A stretch of DNA of 64,000 nucleotides from Wyeomyia smithii (taxonomy: Eukaryota; Arthropoda; Insecta; Diptera; Culicidae), in contig NC_073695.1 of NCBI RefSeq assembly GCF_029784165.1, positions 192,227,357-192,291,356 on the forward strand, in the 5' to 3' direction. Numbering within the stretch: the stretch's first letter is position 1; each line of letters starts with the position of its first letter. The translations under genes were made by a program, and so were the position numbers. Of this stretch, positions 43,514-55,560 are shown in pieces. The notes under the pieces were generated by a model that did no database searches, was not told where the DNA came from, and was given only the letters and a program-made list of their open reading frames with translations.

Positions 43514-43657
43514 GTTAGCAATTAAGTTAGTTGAAAGTTTACTTCCCCTTTTTGACAAGTAGGTTTAAATCCCTACGAATGATAAGTTTAAATTGCGAAA
43601 GCAAACAAATCCTGATAGTTGAAATTACAAATTTCTAACAGTGTTGAGAAGTCACCA

Positions 43658-45463
43658 AATGAGTGAAGCTAGTTTTCATTACTGCTTCATTTGGTCGGGA
43701 TTTCTGGGACCACTTTAAATATTCTTACAGTTACCTACTTACTTCACTAGTATACAGCAATACTAGATGACTGTAAATATTCTAAGAATTCAATTTTGTG
43801 CATTAGCTGCTGGAATTGAAAAAAGTTTTGAGAAAAAAAGGAATGGTCTAACCGAAAACTGCTGTGAAGTTAATAAATTGAAATTTTTTCCACTTCCTGC
43901 GACACAGCCACTCAATCATCCAAAAAATTCTTGAGCTACATTAGAAAATGCTAATCTAAGCATAGCAGCATATGATCATTCTATATTTACGCTGGTTATT
44001 CTGGCATAACAACACGGCGCATGCCGCTTCAAATGCCTCGTTAAACAACAAACAGAGTGTCAACCAAGATCAGCTATTCGGACAGTAGATGTTTGAGGAG
44101 AAATTGTTCTATAAATACTAGATCTCACAGCCTGTAGTGCCGGCGGTGCAAGTTTCTCTCGGTAGAAAGTAACTTTCTTACCAGCGCGAGATTCGAGCTC
44201 AAGACACCGCCAGTTGTGACTGCAAATAGAACTCCAACCTGTCCAAACCTGATTGGCAGTGTTGAAATTAAGTTTGCACAGATCAAGGGCGGCCATCATC
44301 TTACTGGACTTTGTTCGTAAACCGCTATAGAATAAAAAGTATTTCAGCTGATGGCATATTTTTGCTTGTTGTAGTTCTAACACGCTTTAGACCTCTCAAC
44401 GGCATCACCACAATCAGAAAACCTTTTCCATCCGGTACTGACTGACAGGTTCGAAACCGATAGGACAGTGACAGACAGTCCAACGTTCTTCGCTGGAGGT
44501 GGCTTTTAATCTGATGACCCAGTTGACCCAACAGAAGGCTGGATTGGACTCTAGCTTATCAACAATCCTTTAAAAGGGAAGCCGGCTGTCAAGTAAATCA
44601 ACCAGAAGCTAAAACTACTTGGCATTTTTGCAGAGTGCAAGATAAACCTGTCGGATTAAGAACCCGTCATAACACATTAACCCTTTGGTTTGAGAACTTG
44701 TACGTAAGGATGTTGAACGTTGAATTTCGCACATCTGTGGGTGTGTGTAAAACATAATTTATCGTCTATTACAACTTTTATCGATGAATGAAACTGCAAG
44801 ATTGTTTCCCAGCTTGAGCAAATGGAAGGAAATGGAAAATGGATTGCCTTCGGGTGCGCAACTTCTTTGCACAGCGAAGCGAAACCCACTCGGTGTAACA
44901 ATTTATTGACCAGCTTAAAACATTTATTCGATCACGATAAGGGTAAATTGACGGCAACAGGGGGTAACTAGTTACACTTCAGACGCAATCCGTTGAGTGC
45001 TGTCCGGTTGAAGTGGCTTAAAAGAATAATTCCGATATTATCTGAAAGGCGCCCGGTGGCGCTTCAGTCGTAAGGCGTCGAAGAATTATTGATTTCTGTA
45101 ACTGCATTAACCTAAAACGCTAACTTGTATGGTTAAGTAGGTAATCCGAGATTATTGCAGGCTTTGGGCTTAATGGGTGGTGCATATTAGCAGGATTTCA
45201 TAGTTTCATGAAATAGTTTGAAACTTTGGATAGTGGGAAATTTATGCTCCTTCTTCCTAGTACCTCAGACTCCGAAGAGAGTTTCAATGCTATATAAAAT
45301 TTTGGTGGCTGGTAGATAACATGTTGTCACAAGATGTTTCTACCGTAATACCGCACAATTGATCGTTTATATTCGCAGTCTTCCATGCGCCCGAATTTTA
45401 AAATTTTATCCTCTAAGGACGCAAGATGGCCTCGCGTAATAAAAAAAATGCTCAAAGGGGTAA
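43658..45463. other. No gene recognised
   Basis: Frames of 70-107 codons on the minus strand (44060-44531) have no recognised domain. Nothing else is seen. Confidence 0.4.
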
Positions 45464-45471
45464 TCTATAAT

Positions 45472-45744
45472 CATAGCCGGATTAAGGAGGGGCCAGAAGG
45501 GCCATGCCCCCAGGCCCCACACTTTAGGGGCCTCCACAATAGTTCACTTCCAATGAGTAACGATACAAAATAAAATCCTGACATTTGAAAAAAACTTAAA
45601 TTTAAACAAAACCAACACATTCCTTCTATAACCTTTCTTTAGCTTACATTTCTATATGACATGATTCTTTATAAAAATTCACCTGAAAAGAGCCCCCACA
45701 TGTTACTTGGCCTTCGGGCCCCCACGAGCCTTAATCGGGCCCTG
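45472..45744. mobile_element. 273-bp hAT MITE related to the one at 37.2 kb
   Basis: Ends are CATAGCCGGATTAAGG and, inverted, CAGGGCCCGATTAAGG, followed on both sides by GGCC-rich stretches. The flanks are TCTATAAT (45464-45471) and TTTATAAT (45745-45752), an 8-bp duplication with one mismatch. The AT-rich centre has no coding frame. A slightly mutated duplication suggests an older insertion than the 37.2-kb relative. Confidence 0.85.
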
Positions 45745-45752
45745 TTTATAAT

Positions 45753-46371
45753 ATTAGTTCATTATTTAGGATATGGATTAGTTTTAAAACTGTTCCACTG
45801 GCACTGCCGAAGCTTGTGTGAATCTCGCATCTACACGTTAACTGATTCTAACGTTTGCTTGAATTAATTTAGATATTTACACCACGTGTCGTTTCTAACT
45901 GGAAACACCAATAAAATAAAGTCGTCGAGTAAACAGAAAACCCCATTACTCATAAGCTAATTCTACGAATATCAATTCTATGCCAATTTCCATTTCAACT
46001 TAATCGTCAACATCATACCGGTTTTCGCGAGCAAACGGACTTCCTCTTCGATGGAAGCAATGACGGACAAAAATTTTCCTCACCTAATATTAATATGTAT
46101 ATGAATTCATTCCGTTCATTCCTCTTTGCGTTCGCATTGGTTCACTCCAACGATTCATTTCGTTGCCATAGCAGCCAGTCAACAAAGCATCGGCATAACA
46201 TAAACAAAACGTACGTTTTGCCATTTCCACCCTGCACACCGTAGACACGCACCCAAACATTTGCCTTGCACCGCACACCACTTTTCCTTTGTATTGTCAA
46301 CAACCAGCCAGGAACACCACCACTCACAACTCCTATGCTCAACAGCAAAAAGTCTTTCACGTTAGTAAGAC
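45753..46371. other. No gene; downstream flank of tRNA-Leu
   Basis: No coding feature. The sequence next to the tRNA is CA-rich on the plus strand. Confidence 0.4.
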
Positions 46372-46377
46372 AAAAAA
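46372..46377 (-). terminator. RNA polymerase III terminator of the tRNA-Leu gene
   Basis: Six A on the plus strand (six T in the transcript sense), 13 bases past the mature 3' end. Confidence 0.8.
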
Positions 46378-46390
46378 TAATTGCAGAATG

Positions 46391-46474
46391 TGTCAGAAGT
46401 GGGGTTCGAACCCACGCTCCCTTACGGGAACCAGAGCTTAAATCTGGCGCCTTAGACCGCTCGGCCATTCTGAC
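46391..46474 (-). tRNA. tRNA-Leu (anticodon TAA)
   Basis: The 84-nt minus-strand sequence folds as a class II tRNA. Acceptor GTCAGAA pairs with TTCTGAC, discriminator A. The D-arm contains TGGCCGAGCGGTCTAAGGCG (A box), anticodon stem CCAGA/TCTGG encloses TTTAAGC, and the T-arm has GTGGGTTCGAACCCCAC (B box). The long variable arm TTCCCGTAAGGGAG is typical of Leu. Anticodon TAA reads UUA codons. No intron. A T6 terminator lies just downstream. It looks functional. Confidence 0.97.
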
Positions 46475-47945
46475 TGTGGTGCGATGGTTGTGCTCAATGG
46501 CCAATAAAAGCGACTGCATGGTTTTGCTCATGAATGGTTATTCATAGCTTGTACTGGACGTTCGCTTTTGCCAGCGCAGTAGTGCCTGCAACAGGCACGT
46601 ACCATTATACATCGACTGCTGCGCGCATGCGCGTATCAACCAACATCGCAGCACGAGTATTTCTATACAGCGGTTGCCGCAATGTGCCGCTGTAGGATGT
46701 TTCGTTCGATTACTGCGTTGATATTTAGCAGCTGGTTTGTGAGAAGCTGTAATAAACTCTGCGATTTTGATTCTTTTTGCATAGAATATCAGCTCTATTT
46801 TCGTCAGGTTTCACCTATTATCGTCAGGGGGTAAATGATGTCGTAAATTCCTTGCATAATGATTCTTCATAACGCAGAGCACCTTCCTGCAAAAGATTAG
46901 TTCTCTATAACATCATTATTATTATTATCATTCAATATTCTATAACAGCTAAAACCAGTCGAAAAGGGAGCCGATACCCTACCTAAATAATGAAGAATAT
47001 GTTCATGCATTATACCTATTTTTGTTATGTTTAGATCGTTAGTTATTCATTATTTATGCGCTTTGTATAATCAATTCTTCTGCAATTAGTGATACAACTG
47101 CTTGGTATAATAACATCGTAGATTTATTTACATGAATAGATTCTAGCATCATTTCGATTACCCCTGAAAGTAGAATGATAAGCATATTTTACAGGAAGCA
47201 TAATTTTATTAAACAAATATTACATAATATTTCTAAATCAGAAATATATGGGCGTATTTCTAAATTTCAATATATTTTTGAAAAGAATTCTATTCCGATG
47301 ATGTGAAAAGATTCTTGTGGTCATTTCCAATTATAACAATTAGAGTGCTGAACTTTCTAGAGGCCTTGGTTTCTGAGATACTTGTTTAAAATTTAGGTTA
47401 AAAACTCTAAGTTATTTATGAAAATTCATCTTTTTCGCCGGCTCTTCGTGATTTTCTAGCCACAACCATAGGTACATCGAATGCCTTTATTTTAATTTGT
47501 TAAACCTTTACAAGCATCCGTCGTTCGGTAATGGTTAACAACACTTCTAAGGTTAAATTCATGTCAAAATTATTCTTCTTCATAAAAACAACACCTGAAA
47601 GTACCAACCTGTGTATCAACGCGAAGAACGAGTATTTAAGGTACAACCTTGAAACGGTTGTTATTCCTGAAGCCATTTGTTCCTTTCTGGGATTCAGTAT
47701 AATAGTTCAGGATGAATGAATAAAACTTCTGAATTATTCATCCAATTTTCTTGCTATCAAACAACTGGTCACACATTCCGGTGAACCGATGAACCCCTGG
47801 AACAATCTCGAATAACTTCAGAATAAGGCATATTTTCATAAAACAATATTTTCTGAATTAAAATTTCGAATAAAAATCGATAATAAATAATTCGAATAAA
47901 AAAATGACCAATATTTCAAAACTTTTGATAAAAAAATATGAATAG
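46475..47945. other. No gene recognised
   Basis: AT-rich. A 62-codon frame at 47531-47719 has no known domain. No repeat boundary was found. Confidence 0.4.
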
Positions 47946-48115
47946 CGAAATAAAAAACAAATTTTTACTTTAAAGGTAATTTCACACAATTTAACAAATT
48001 TCAATTGATAATAAAGTGAAAAATCAAATTACAATGGTGCAGTATTGAAATTGGTAAAATTGTGTAAACCTCATCTTTAAGGTTAAAATTTGTTTTTTAT
48101 TTTTCAAAAAAATGT
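47946..48115. repeat. 170-bp AT-rich fold-back repeat
   Basis: Arms of about 60 bp (47946-48006 and 48041-48115) are imperfect inverted copies. Shared words are AAATAAAAAACAAATTTT, CACAATTT and AAATTTCAAT. The spacer is about 35 bp. Probable MITE remnant; no target duplication was seen. Confidence 0.65.
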
Positions 48116-50223
48116 CAAGTTTCAAGAAAAAAAAATTAGTAGAGAAAATTCTACCTTTTTTGAATATATTGTATCGTTTGATATTTATTTTCTAATTTTC
48201 TAAACATAAAACCATAATAACTGGAAAACGGATGAAATTACGAAGTAAATCATCATCTACTTTTTTATTTAGAATATTTTTTTATTTTCAAAATAATAAA
48301 ATTGATATTAAAGCTTAAGAGCCAGTTCGCAAGAGCTGCAACCGTATGTTGTTTCGATGTTCTCCGATTGGGCTGAAATTTTTCAGCGTTTGTTTGTCTA
48401 TTCACGGTAGGAAGTTTTGCAAAATTTCAATTTTTCAACAAAAATGAAAAAATGAACAGGGAGGTTTATAATTGGACATTTGAGCCTGCTTGTGTGTGAG
48501 AAACGGGGACTGAATCAGAACGTTGTATTCAACAAAAAAACATCGGATAAAGCCGCATTACCACTCGTATACAAGCACGTAACCGTCATTTAATATGTTA
48601 CTTTTTGTGTCTAATGCGCGGTCATAAGACAACAAAAGTAATAAAATCTTGCTCAAAAGTAACAAAATCTTTTCTTTTTCTTTAGGAATATGTTTTCACT
48701 GTCATTCTAACACTAATAAGTATATTTGTATAGCAGCTTCTAGCTATTGAGTCTCTACACGCAAAAGTTGAAGTCTTATACAATCATTGTGTCTTCCCGA
48801 TTCGCACAAATGTTGCACAGAAATCGCACAATAAATGTGTGAAACGCATAACGCAACAGTTGTACTGCGAATACATTGACATATAGCGAATTTCTTTATT
48901 GCAAAACTGCCGAGGAATAATGAAACGTCATCGCTATTTAAGACGGAAGTAAGAAAGAGATGCCAGACAATTGTATACGAACTAAGCACGTGCGGTGGTG
49001 GGTTGAAGCTGACAAATTTTACAGTGCGCTTCGGGCAGCACAATGTGGTATACGAAGGTGAGGAAGAAGAAGACATTTGTCTGTATTAGTAACGAAAAAG
49101 AGGTAAACAGAAGCACGTGTTGGGGTCGTGACGTAGATCTCCAAAAACAAGAAAAAGCCACTCGGAATTGTGTTCCGCATTTTTAACGACGCAGATAGGC
49201 ATTTTCAGCCGTAAACTGTCATAACTTTAATAATTTCTTGAAAAAAATGTACCGAACATTGATTTTTGGGCATTGTTTTTTGACTTCTACGTCATCACTG
49301 TTAACAAAAAAGAAGCTCTTTAACCCGAGACTCAAACCATCTCTGTACCTTTCTTCACTCCATTGCGGGCAGTACGCCAGGTCAAAACTGGGTCAATATC
49401 GAGCGAATAAAGAAGGGTTTTGACAGCAGTTAGTGCGCTTCCAGGTCAAAACGAGGAGAGCTCGTGGAATAAAGAAATTCGCTAATAGAATGAAATCAGA
49501 AGATGTATCATCCAAGTATAGATGACAGTTCTAAATGGTATGCTATTCACGTCAATGCATTAGTATTAGTGATCGTTATGAACTTTTTCCAATTTTGTAT
49601 GAAATTTGAAATGATTTTCCATTTTAAACTAAACTTATAAAAAATACTTCCCTGAAAAGTTATAGAAATGATGTTGAAACATGTTTTATTTGTGGGGAAT
49701 ACATAAACATGCTGCGGTTTAGGTAAAATATTCAGTTTTTCATCAATTTGCCGGTAACCTTTTTGCACTTTTCGTTTTTTTCTTGTACTCTAATAGCGCT
49801 TCTAAATAGAGTCGCTTATGTTTCATACAGTAATAAAAGTCATGATCTATGACAATGACTAAGATTATGCTCCAAATGTTAGAAATATAGCACTCTTTTC
49901 ACACTAAATCTAAATTAATATCAATTTCTAGTGTGTTTCAACTGAAGATTCACTCTCCGATCAAAAAAATCAGATATAAACAACATAAAACGAGAAATTT
50001 CCAAAAATTTTCTGGATTCCATACAAAACGCGAAATTTTTCATAATGAGATTTGTTTGTGTGCGTGGATAGAAAAAAATGTAGCATACCTACTAACTGTC
50101 ATCATACTTGGATGTATCATATACCGACACTTTATTTCTCACGTCGAGTGTATTAGTGACTGCTACTCATGGAGCAGTGCAAGCAGCAAACAACAACTTG
50201 TGAACTCACTAGATTTTAATAGC
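48116..50223. other. No gene recognised
   Basis: 48315-48450 (CGCAAGAGCTGCAACCGTAT and following) looks like dispersed repeat but has no partner in this window. 49318-49360 resembles 38703-38745. A 110-codon minus frame at 48744-49076 has no known domain. Confidence 0.4.
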
Positions 50224-50231
50224 TGTAATAC

Positions 50232-51316
50232 TAGGGTTACCATTCGGTCGGGGTTAAAAATCAGGACAAATTTTTCCGGTACAAATTTGATATGGGGTGT
50301 TTTCTTTGTTTGAGGTATCAATTAACGAAACACGTAATTTGAGATTTGCACTTCAAAATACGCCAAAACACTCGTTTATTTATTTGAAGTATTTCTCGGA
50401 CGATCCAATTATGCAACTTTGATTTATTGGGCGTTATAAGATACCTAAAACATGAGGCACACGTAAACGGTTTAAAATTGAGTCCTAAAGTTTTACACGG
50501 TTTTCTTCTTTTTATACATCAGTTGAAAGAATGCAATTTTTTTTAGCAAAACGTGGCTTTAAAAAAATGTTTATCGTTGTCCTTCGATTTTTAAATAAAG
50601 AATAACAAACTGCTCGAAATACCTTAAATGACAGTTCTCTCATGTACTGTACGTAGGCGAAATGTCATTGAAGTTATTTAGAGCAGGTTTTTATTCTTCA
50701 ATAAAAAATCGGAGGAAAACGATAAACATATTTTTTTTAAAATCACGTTTTGCTCAGAAAACGCGGCTTTTTCCAATGATATATAAAAAGTGGTATCCAA
50801 CTTTTTACGCGCCATAATGACGGACGCTAAAATGCAAAGTTCGTATTAAATCATACACCCTTTTGACAGCTCTGCTCACGTCATTTTGAAGTCTTCACGT
50901 ATTTTTTCAAAAGAGAAATAAATTTGACAACATTTGTGTTGCCAATACCTCAGAAATCCTAAAACTGACGTAAGCAGAGAGGTTCGCATATTACGAACAC
51001 GCATTATAGCGACCGCCATCATGGTGCGTAAAAAGCTGGATAGCTCTAGGACCCAAAAGTCAGATAGTTGAGGGTTGCAACGACTAGACAATTTCTCGCG
51101 TCAAAATTCAACCGAAGAAAAAAAATCGTTCGAAATAAGTCCGTTTCGTTCCGGAGTCGAAGTAAAAGTACTGAACAATTTTCAACATTTCTGAACATCC
51201 GGCATAATTCAGAAAAATCAGGACAAATGCTAAAATATGAAAAATGAATCAGGACGCCCCAAATGGGTCTCGAAATCAGGACATGTCCTGCTAAATCAGG
51301 ACGGATGGTATCCCTA
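50232..51316. mobile_element. 1.09-kb hAT-like element with perfect 8-bp target duplication
   Basis: Ends are TAGGGTTACCATTCGG and, inverted, TAGGGATACCATCCGT, flanked by TGTAATAC on both sides (50224-50231 and 51317-51324). ATCAGGACA-type words recur near both ends (50260-50275, 51205-51300). The interior has an inverted pair around 50513-50600 and 50690-50790 (AACGATAAAC, AAAACG.GGCTTT) and a nested fold-back at 50794-51042. No transposase. The 8-bp duplication supports the hAT superfamily although the ends do not start with CAG. Confidence 0.85.
50794..51042. mobile_element. 249-bp fold-back MITE nested in the hAT-like element
   Basis: Inverted ends of about 50 bp begin TATCCAACTTTTTACGCGCC on the left and, inverted, TATCCAGCTTTTTACGCACC on the right. 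They continue with AT[A/G]ATG[A/G]CGG. A TA target is possible. A CTGCTCACGTCA / TGACGTAAGCAG pair forms an inner inverted repeat. Confidence 0.75.
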
Positions 51317-52119
51317 TGTAATACTGGATGGATTTATCTCGATGGATTTGGTCATTAAAAAGTACCATTGAATGAATTGCAAAAAAAACCCCTAAATTAA
51401 GCCACCTAGCGGTCAGACTCAGCCTTTCTCATTCTAACTTATTATTTGTAAAAGTAGATTTACATGAACGCTTAAATCCAATAAAGGTATATTCACTCTT
51501 TGGGTTCCAAAATATTGATGTTGTAATTGAAGTGTAAAATATGAAATTTGACGTAATGTTAGTGCTTAAGAAATAGCGAAATAAAAGAAATGAATCTTAA
51601 TTTCGAATAATTTAATCACGAGCGATACCGGGAACGTTCAAATATTACGATACCACATTTAAATCATGTTGAGGTCATATATATTGATTAAAGCAGGTAT
51701 AGTTTTGAATAGTCTTTGAATTTCTTTTCTTTCCAAAACTTTTGAACCACATATCAAATTGTTATGAAGTTTGTTATTTGTAAGTTTGAGAGATGACTCG
51801 TTTGTATGTTACTACTTATGTTCAAATAAGTCGTGTAATACTTGAGATAATAAACTTTCGTTGTTTTGACAATTTAATACATAATGGTTGCTTAAGTTCG
51901 ATTATAATCAAATGAAAAGGGAACGTATAGAGCAGCCAAACTTTGAAACCACGTGTTCAATCATAATTCATCAGTTAACCCTTAACTAGCCTGTTCTGAT
52001 ATCAATGTTGTTCAAATCGGTTGTGTAGTTTCTAGGATAATGAAGTTTCGTGATTTTCACATTTCGATAAATTACAAATCTAGAAAATCTATAACGAGCG
52101 TCTTAGCAGAGTGATTGAG

Positions 52120-52502
52120 ATCAATCAAAGAAATAGTTATCGGTTTCCGTTATACTCTACTAAATTTTTTGGAAATAAATATTGAAATTCAGTCCGCAAA
52201 TATATATTTCGACTGTGACGTACAGTCTTCCTCAGTGCTTATGTGGACTGGTAGACATGGTACGGTAAACAATCGACCGCATAATTCCCTACCTAACTCC
52301 AATTAAGGGTGCTAAATTTTCAGTTTTACCTACTACAAATAAAAAAACAGGATTTACGCTTTGCTCTTTACCAGTCCACATAAGCACTGAGGAAGACTGT
52401 ACGTCACAGTCGAAATATATATTTGCGGACTGAATTTCAATATTTATTTCCAAAAAATTTAGTAGAGTATAACGGAAACCGATAACTATTTCTTTGATTG
52501 AT
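52120..52502. mobile_element. Fold-back element with perfect inverted arms of about 134 bp
   Basis: Left arm 52120-52253 and right arm 52369-52502 are exact reverse complements over their whole length as read here, around a 115-bp spacer. The flanking composite repeat is interrupted: GATAAATTACA occurs at 52066-52076 and again at 52500-52510, and the matching site of copy A (GTACATTACAGATGAAG, near 15940) has a single copy. So the insertion probably covers 52077-52499, with an 11-bp duplication. The arms contain CGACTGTGACGTACAGTC. No coding capacity. Confidence 0.9.
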
Positions 52503-53604
52503 AAATTACAGACGAAGTTACAGTTCGATTACAGTCTGAATTCAATAGTGTGTTATGAGGCAGCTAGACCTTTCATTTGACACTAATTTTGTGGAAATCG
52601 GTTCAACCATCTCTGAGAAAAGTGAGTGAGTTTATGTAGTCTTCGGAATATGTTTCTTTTCATTGCTGGATTTCACCTTTTTAAACATAACAGGCAAAGT
52701 CATAATCTGTTTGAAAGAAAAAAAACATTAATGGGGTCTTATGGGGCAACAAGAACTTCCATATGACACTGATTTCATGAAAATCGGTCCAGCCATCTCT
52801 GAGAATCATGAGTGAGATTAAATAGTCTCCAGAACACGTTTCTTTCCATAACTTCTGAACCACAAGTTCAATCTTCATAAAATTCAAAAGTTAAGGGTTT
52901 TTAGGTAACACGTTCATTTGGAATAAATTTTGTTCAAATCGGTTGTGTAATTTCTGAGATAATGAGATTTCGTGATTTTCACATTTTGATACATGGTGCC
53001 TAAACTTAAAATCCGATTACAATGAAGTTCAATAGGGTGTTATGAGGCCACTAGACCTTTCATTTTCAACTAATTTCATGAAAATCGGTCTAGCCATTTT
53101 TGAGAAAAGTAAGTGAGTTTAAGCAGTTTTTGATATATGCTTTGCTTATATAACGAGATTTTACATTTTTATAAATAACGGACAAAGTTAGAAACCAATT
53201 ACAATGAAATTCAATAGCAACCTATGTGACAACTAGACCTTTCATTCGAGACCAGATTTGTGGAAATCGGTCCAGCCATCTGTGAGAAATGTGATTGAGT
53301 CCTTTGAAAAACCTTTCTTTACATAACTTTTGAACCATATGTTTAATCTTTATGAAATTTATAAGTTAAGAGTTCTGAAGATAGCCCGTTCATTTGACAT
53401 CAGTTTTGTTGAAATCGGTTGAGTAGTTTCTGAGATATTGATGATTCGTGATTTTTACATTTTGATACATAACCTCTAAACCAAAAATCCGATTACAATG
53501 AAATTCAATAGCAACCTATTGGGTAACTACACCTTTCATTTGCAATTAATTTTATGGAAATCGGTCCAGCCATCTCTGAGAAAAGTGAGTGAGAAAAAAA
53601 GTTG

Positions 53605-53660
53605 CACATACACACACACACGCACACACACACATACACACATACATACATACACACAGA
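53605..53660. repeat. CA/TACA microsatellite of composite copy B
   Basis: CA repeats with CG and TA interruptions, at the same position as the array in copy A. Confidence 0.8.
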
Positions 53661-53773
53661 AAATGCTCAGCTCGTCGAACTAAGTCGAGTGATTTACGAC
53701 ATTCGGCCCTCTGGAGCACTTTAATACCTTTACTTTTTTCAGTGATTGCTATACCTTTCTAGGAGAAAGGCAA

Positions 53774-54995
53774 AACGAAACAAAATTCTGTTCACAACAT
53801 TTTGTAATCAACACTAGCTTCACCTCAAAACTAGCAAAACCCTCCGTTCCACAAAGCCACAAAAGCGTTGCCGATTTTTTATGACAACACTAGTAAATTG
53901 TGAATAATTCTCGCTAAACATGTGAAAAAGGCCCATGTGCCATATGTAAACAAGCCACATTTTCACGGTTTTCAAGAAATACATGCCTTATCTTCCCGTA
54001 CAATTGAGATTGTTTGATTGAGAGTAAATTCTTCTATCAATAAGTCATGTTTAGCGAGAATTATTATTTGTCATCCTGTGCACGCGTTTTTTTCGGATTG
54101 CGACGCGCAAGGCGATTTCACGTCGCTTTACGAAATGATCGAGATACCAGTGCAGTACACACTTGATACCAGTGTTGTTAGTCTCACTCATGCTGTCGGT
54201 GCGTGCTTGCTGCTACTCAGGGTAATGCATGAAGAAGAAAGAGTATCTTGAAAGCGTGTGTGCAGAAGACTGGAGAAATGTATGTCTCATTCTCAAGAAG
54301 AAAGAAGGAGGAAGGTTTTGCTTTTCGCTCGCTTTGCAATGCTGCTTGATACCAGTTGAAATTGTTTAAATGTAGTAGTTTGGGGCTGCCAAATACATTG
54401 AAAAAAAGTTAGAGCATTAAATGCGTTATGCCCAACACGCAATCATTGTACTGGTTCCAAATTACATCAACTTTTGCGCTGAAAACGAACAATTTAGTAC
54501 AAGTTTTACACAATCCATCTTTTGCGTGTAGTCATATGCTTAGAATAGTAGACCGATTTTCGACTGCTTTTTTCTCACCAGAGTGATTCTCCACTCTTGT
54601 TTCGCGCGGCTGTGGTGTATATAGGCAACTAGTGAGTAGACTTTTTACGAACAGCAGAAGCACAGCATAAAGCAAAAGTAAAAGGTGTGGTAAAAAATAT
54701 TGATAGATGTGGCGCTCATGCCGGTAATGAAGTACCGGCTATACTTTAATGTCGCTCTTTTCACATATTGAGGAGGATAAAAACTGCTACCAACATTAAA
54801 TAAACTTAGTTTTCCTCCAAACTGCAGCCACGGCCAGGTAATTAAGACTAATTGATCTGAAACTGAAATTGGCGTATCGTTAATCTTCCTTCAAATATTT
54901 TATTGTTTTTAGAACGATGGTGGTTCATTTCACGACCACCATACGTAGTCCTACGTCAAAAAGAAAAAAATATTTGCCATGCCTCCTTGAGCCAA
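53774..54995. other. No gene; dispersed repeat fragment near 54412-54460
   Basis: The fragment matches 25728-25775 (see that entry). No coding feature is recognised. Confidence 0.4.
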
Positions 54996-55241
54996 GTTTG
55001 AACTTGAGCTTGTCGAGGGTAATCCACTTTAAGTCAAGAATAATTTGGTTTTCAATTTTTCTCCGTTCATCATCATGTTTCGTTGAATATTCGGCGGCGT
55101 GTTTAGCCGAATACTCGGCCGAATGTTTAGCCAAACAGACGGCCGAATATTCAACAGAACATGATGATCAAATGAGAAAAATTAAAAACCAAATTACTCT
55201 TGAATTAGAGTGAATTACCCTAGGCAAGATCGAGTTCAAAT
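54996..55241. repeat. 246-bp fold-back element with ATTCGGC/GCCGAAT core
   Basis: Arms of roughly 105 bp are imperfect inverted copies: GTTTGAACTTGAGCTTG and TAATTTGGTTTTCAATTTTTC on the left match, inverted, the right arm. Both arms then reach CATCATGTT...TTGAATATTCGGC. The centre has four or more GCCGAAT/ATTCGGC words in alternating direction. Translations of either strand give AEYSA-type repeats, an artefact of the heptamer. Target duplication not resolved. Confidence 0.75.
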
Positions 55242-55560
55242 CATTATTCAATCATCCGAATTTTCGGTAATTTCCAAAAATAACTTTTCCCCAGCCCTAT
55301 TATTTGGTGCATCTCTAATATTTATAACAAAATTTGTCATTCAATAACCAAAATATTGTACATTCTAACTAACTCTGTTCTTTTTCTGCCAAAAACCTTA
55401 CAAAACTTGCTATATTTTGTAATAATCAGTAAGTATTTTTGATAGGAATTTTGAGATTTTAACTATTACCGAGACCAAGTTTAAAACACAAGTTCAGAAC
55501 AAAATATCAAAATTTTTTACAATCCTGATTTTTTTAAGGGGGGATTTGTTAGTAGCTTAA

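Larger units (their letters stand above)
39400..43657 (+). mobile_element. Near-complete but inactivated Juan-like (Jockey clade) non-LTR retrotransposon
   Basis: The order is 5' UTR (about 39400-39615), ORF1 (gag-like, 39616-40455), ORF2 with endonuclease (40891-41515) and reverse transcriptase (to 43513), then 3' UTR. The copy is about 4.3 kb. Defects include a deletion/frameshift that removes the first ORF1 zinc knuckle, a stop in the last knuckle, an endonuclease Glu replaced by Gly, a frameshift near 41460, a stop at 42033, a frameshift near 42180, and a Trp-to-stop (TGA) at 43086. The shared 3' UTR stops at GTCACCA (43657). The last 80 bases and poly(A) seen in the 6.3-kb copy are absent, and no target duplication was found. 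Confidence 0.92.
51388..53773 (+). repeat. Composite modular repeat, copy B
   Basis: Starts CCTAAATTAAGCCACCTAGCGG and ends with a CA microsatellite, GCTCAGCTCGTCGAACTAAG, GACATTCGGCCC and CTTTCTAGGAGAAAGGCA, as copy A. It lacks the first two module classes of copy A (the jump is at about 51545-51640) but has more of the roughly 190-bp CATCTCTGAGAAAAGTGAGTG modules (about 52500-53600). A fold-back element with perfect arms is inserted at about 52077-52499. Confidence 0.82.

Noticed and set aside
44060..44383. 107-codon minus-strand frame near GCGCGAGATTCGAGCTC as a tRNA-like or coding unit
   Set aside because: No fold and no recognised domain.
45055..45090. TGGCGCTTCAGTCGTAAGGCG as a tRNA A box
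   Set aside because: No B box or cloverleaf follows.
54917..55213. Open frames with AEYSA/AEYST peptide repeats on both strands
   Set aside because: The peptide repeats are produced by the ATTCGGC heptamers of a fold-back element.
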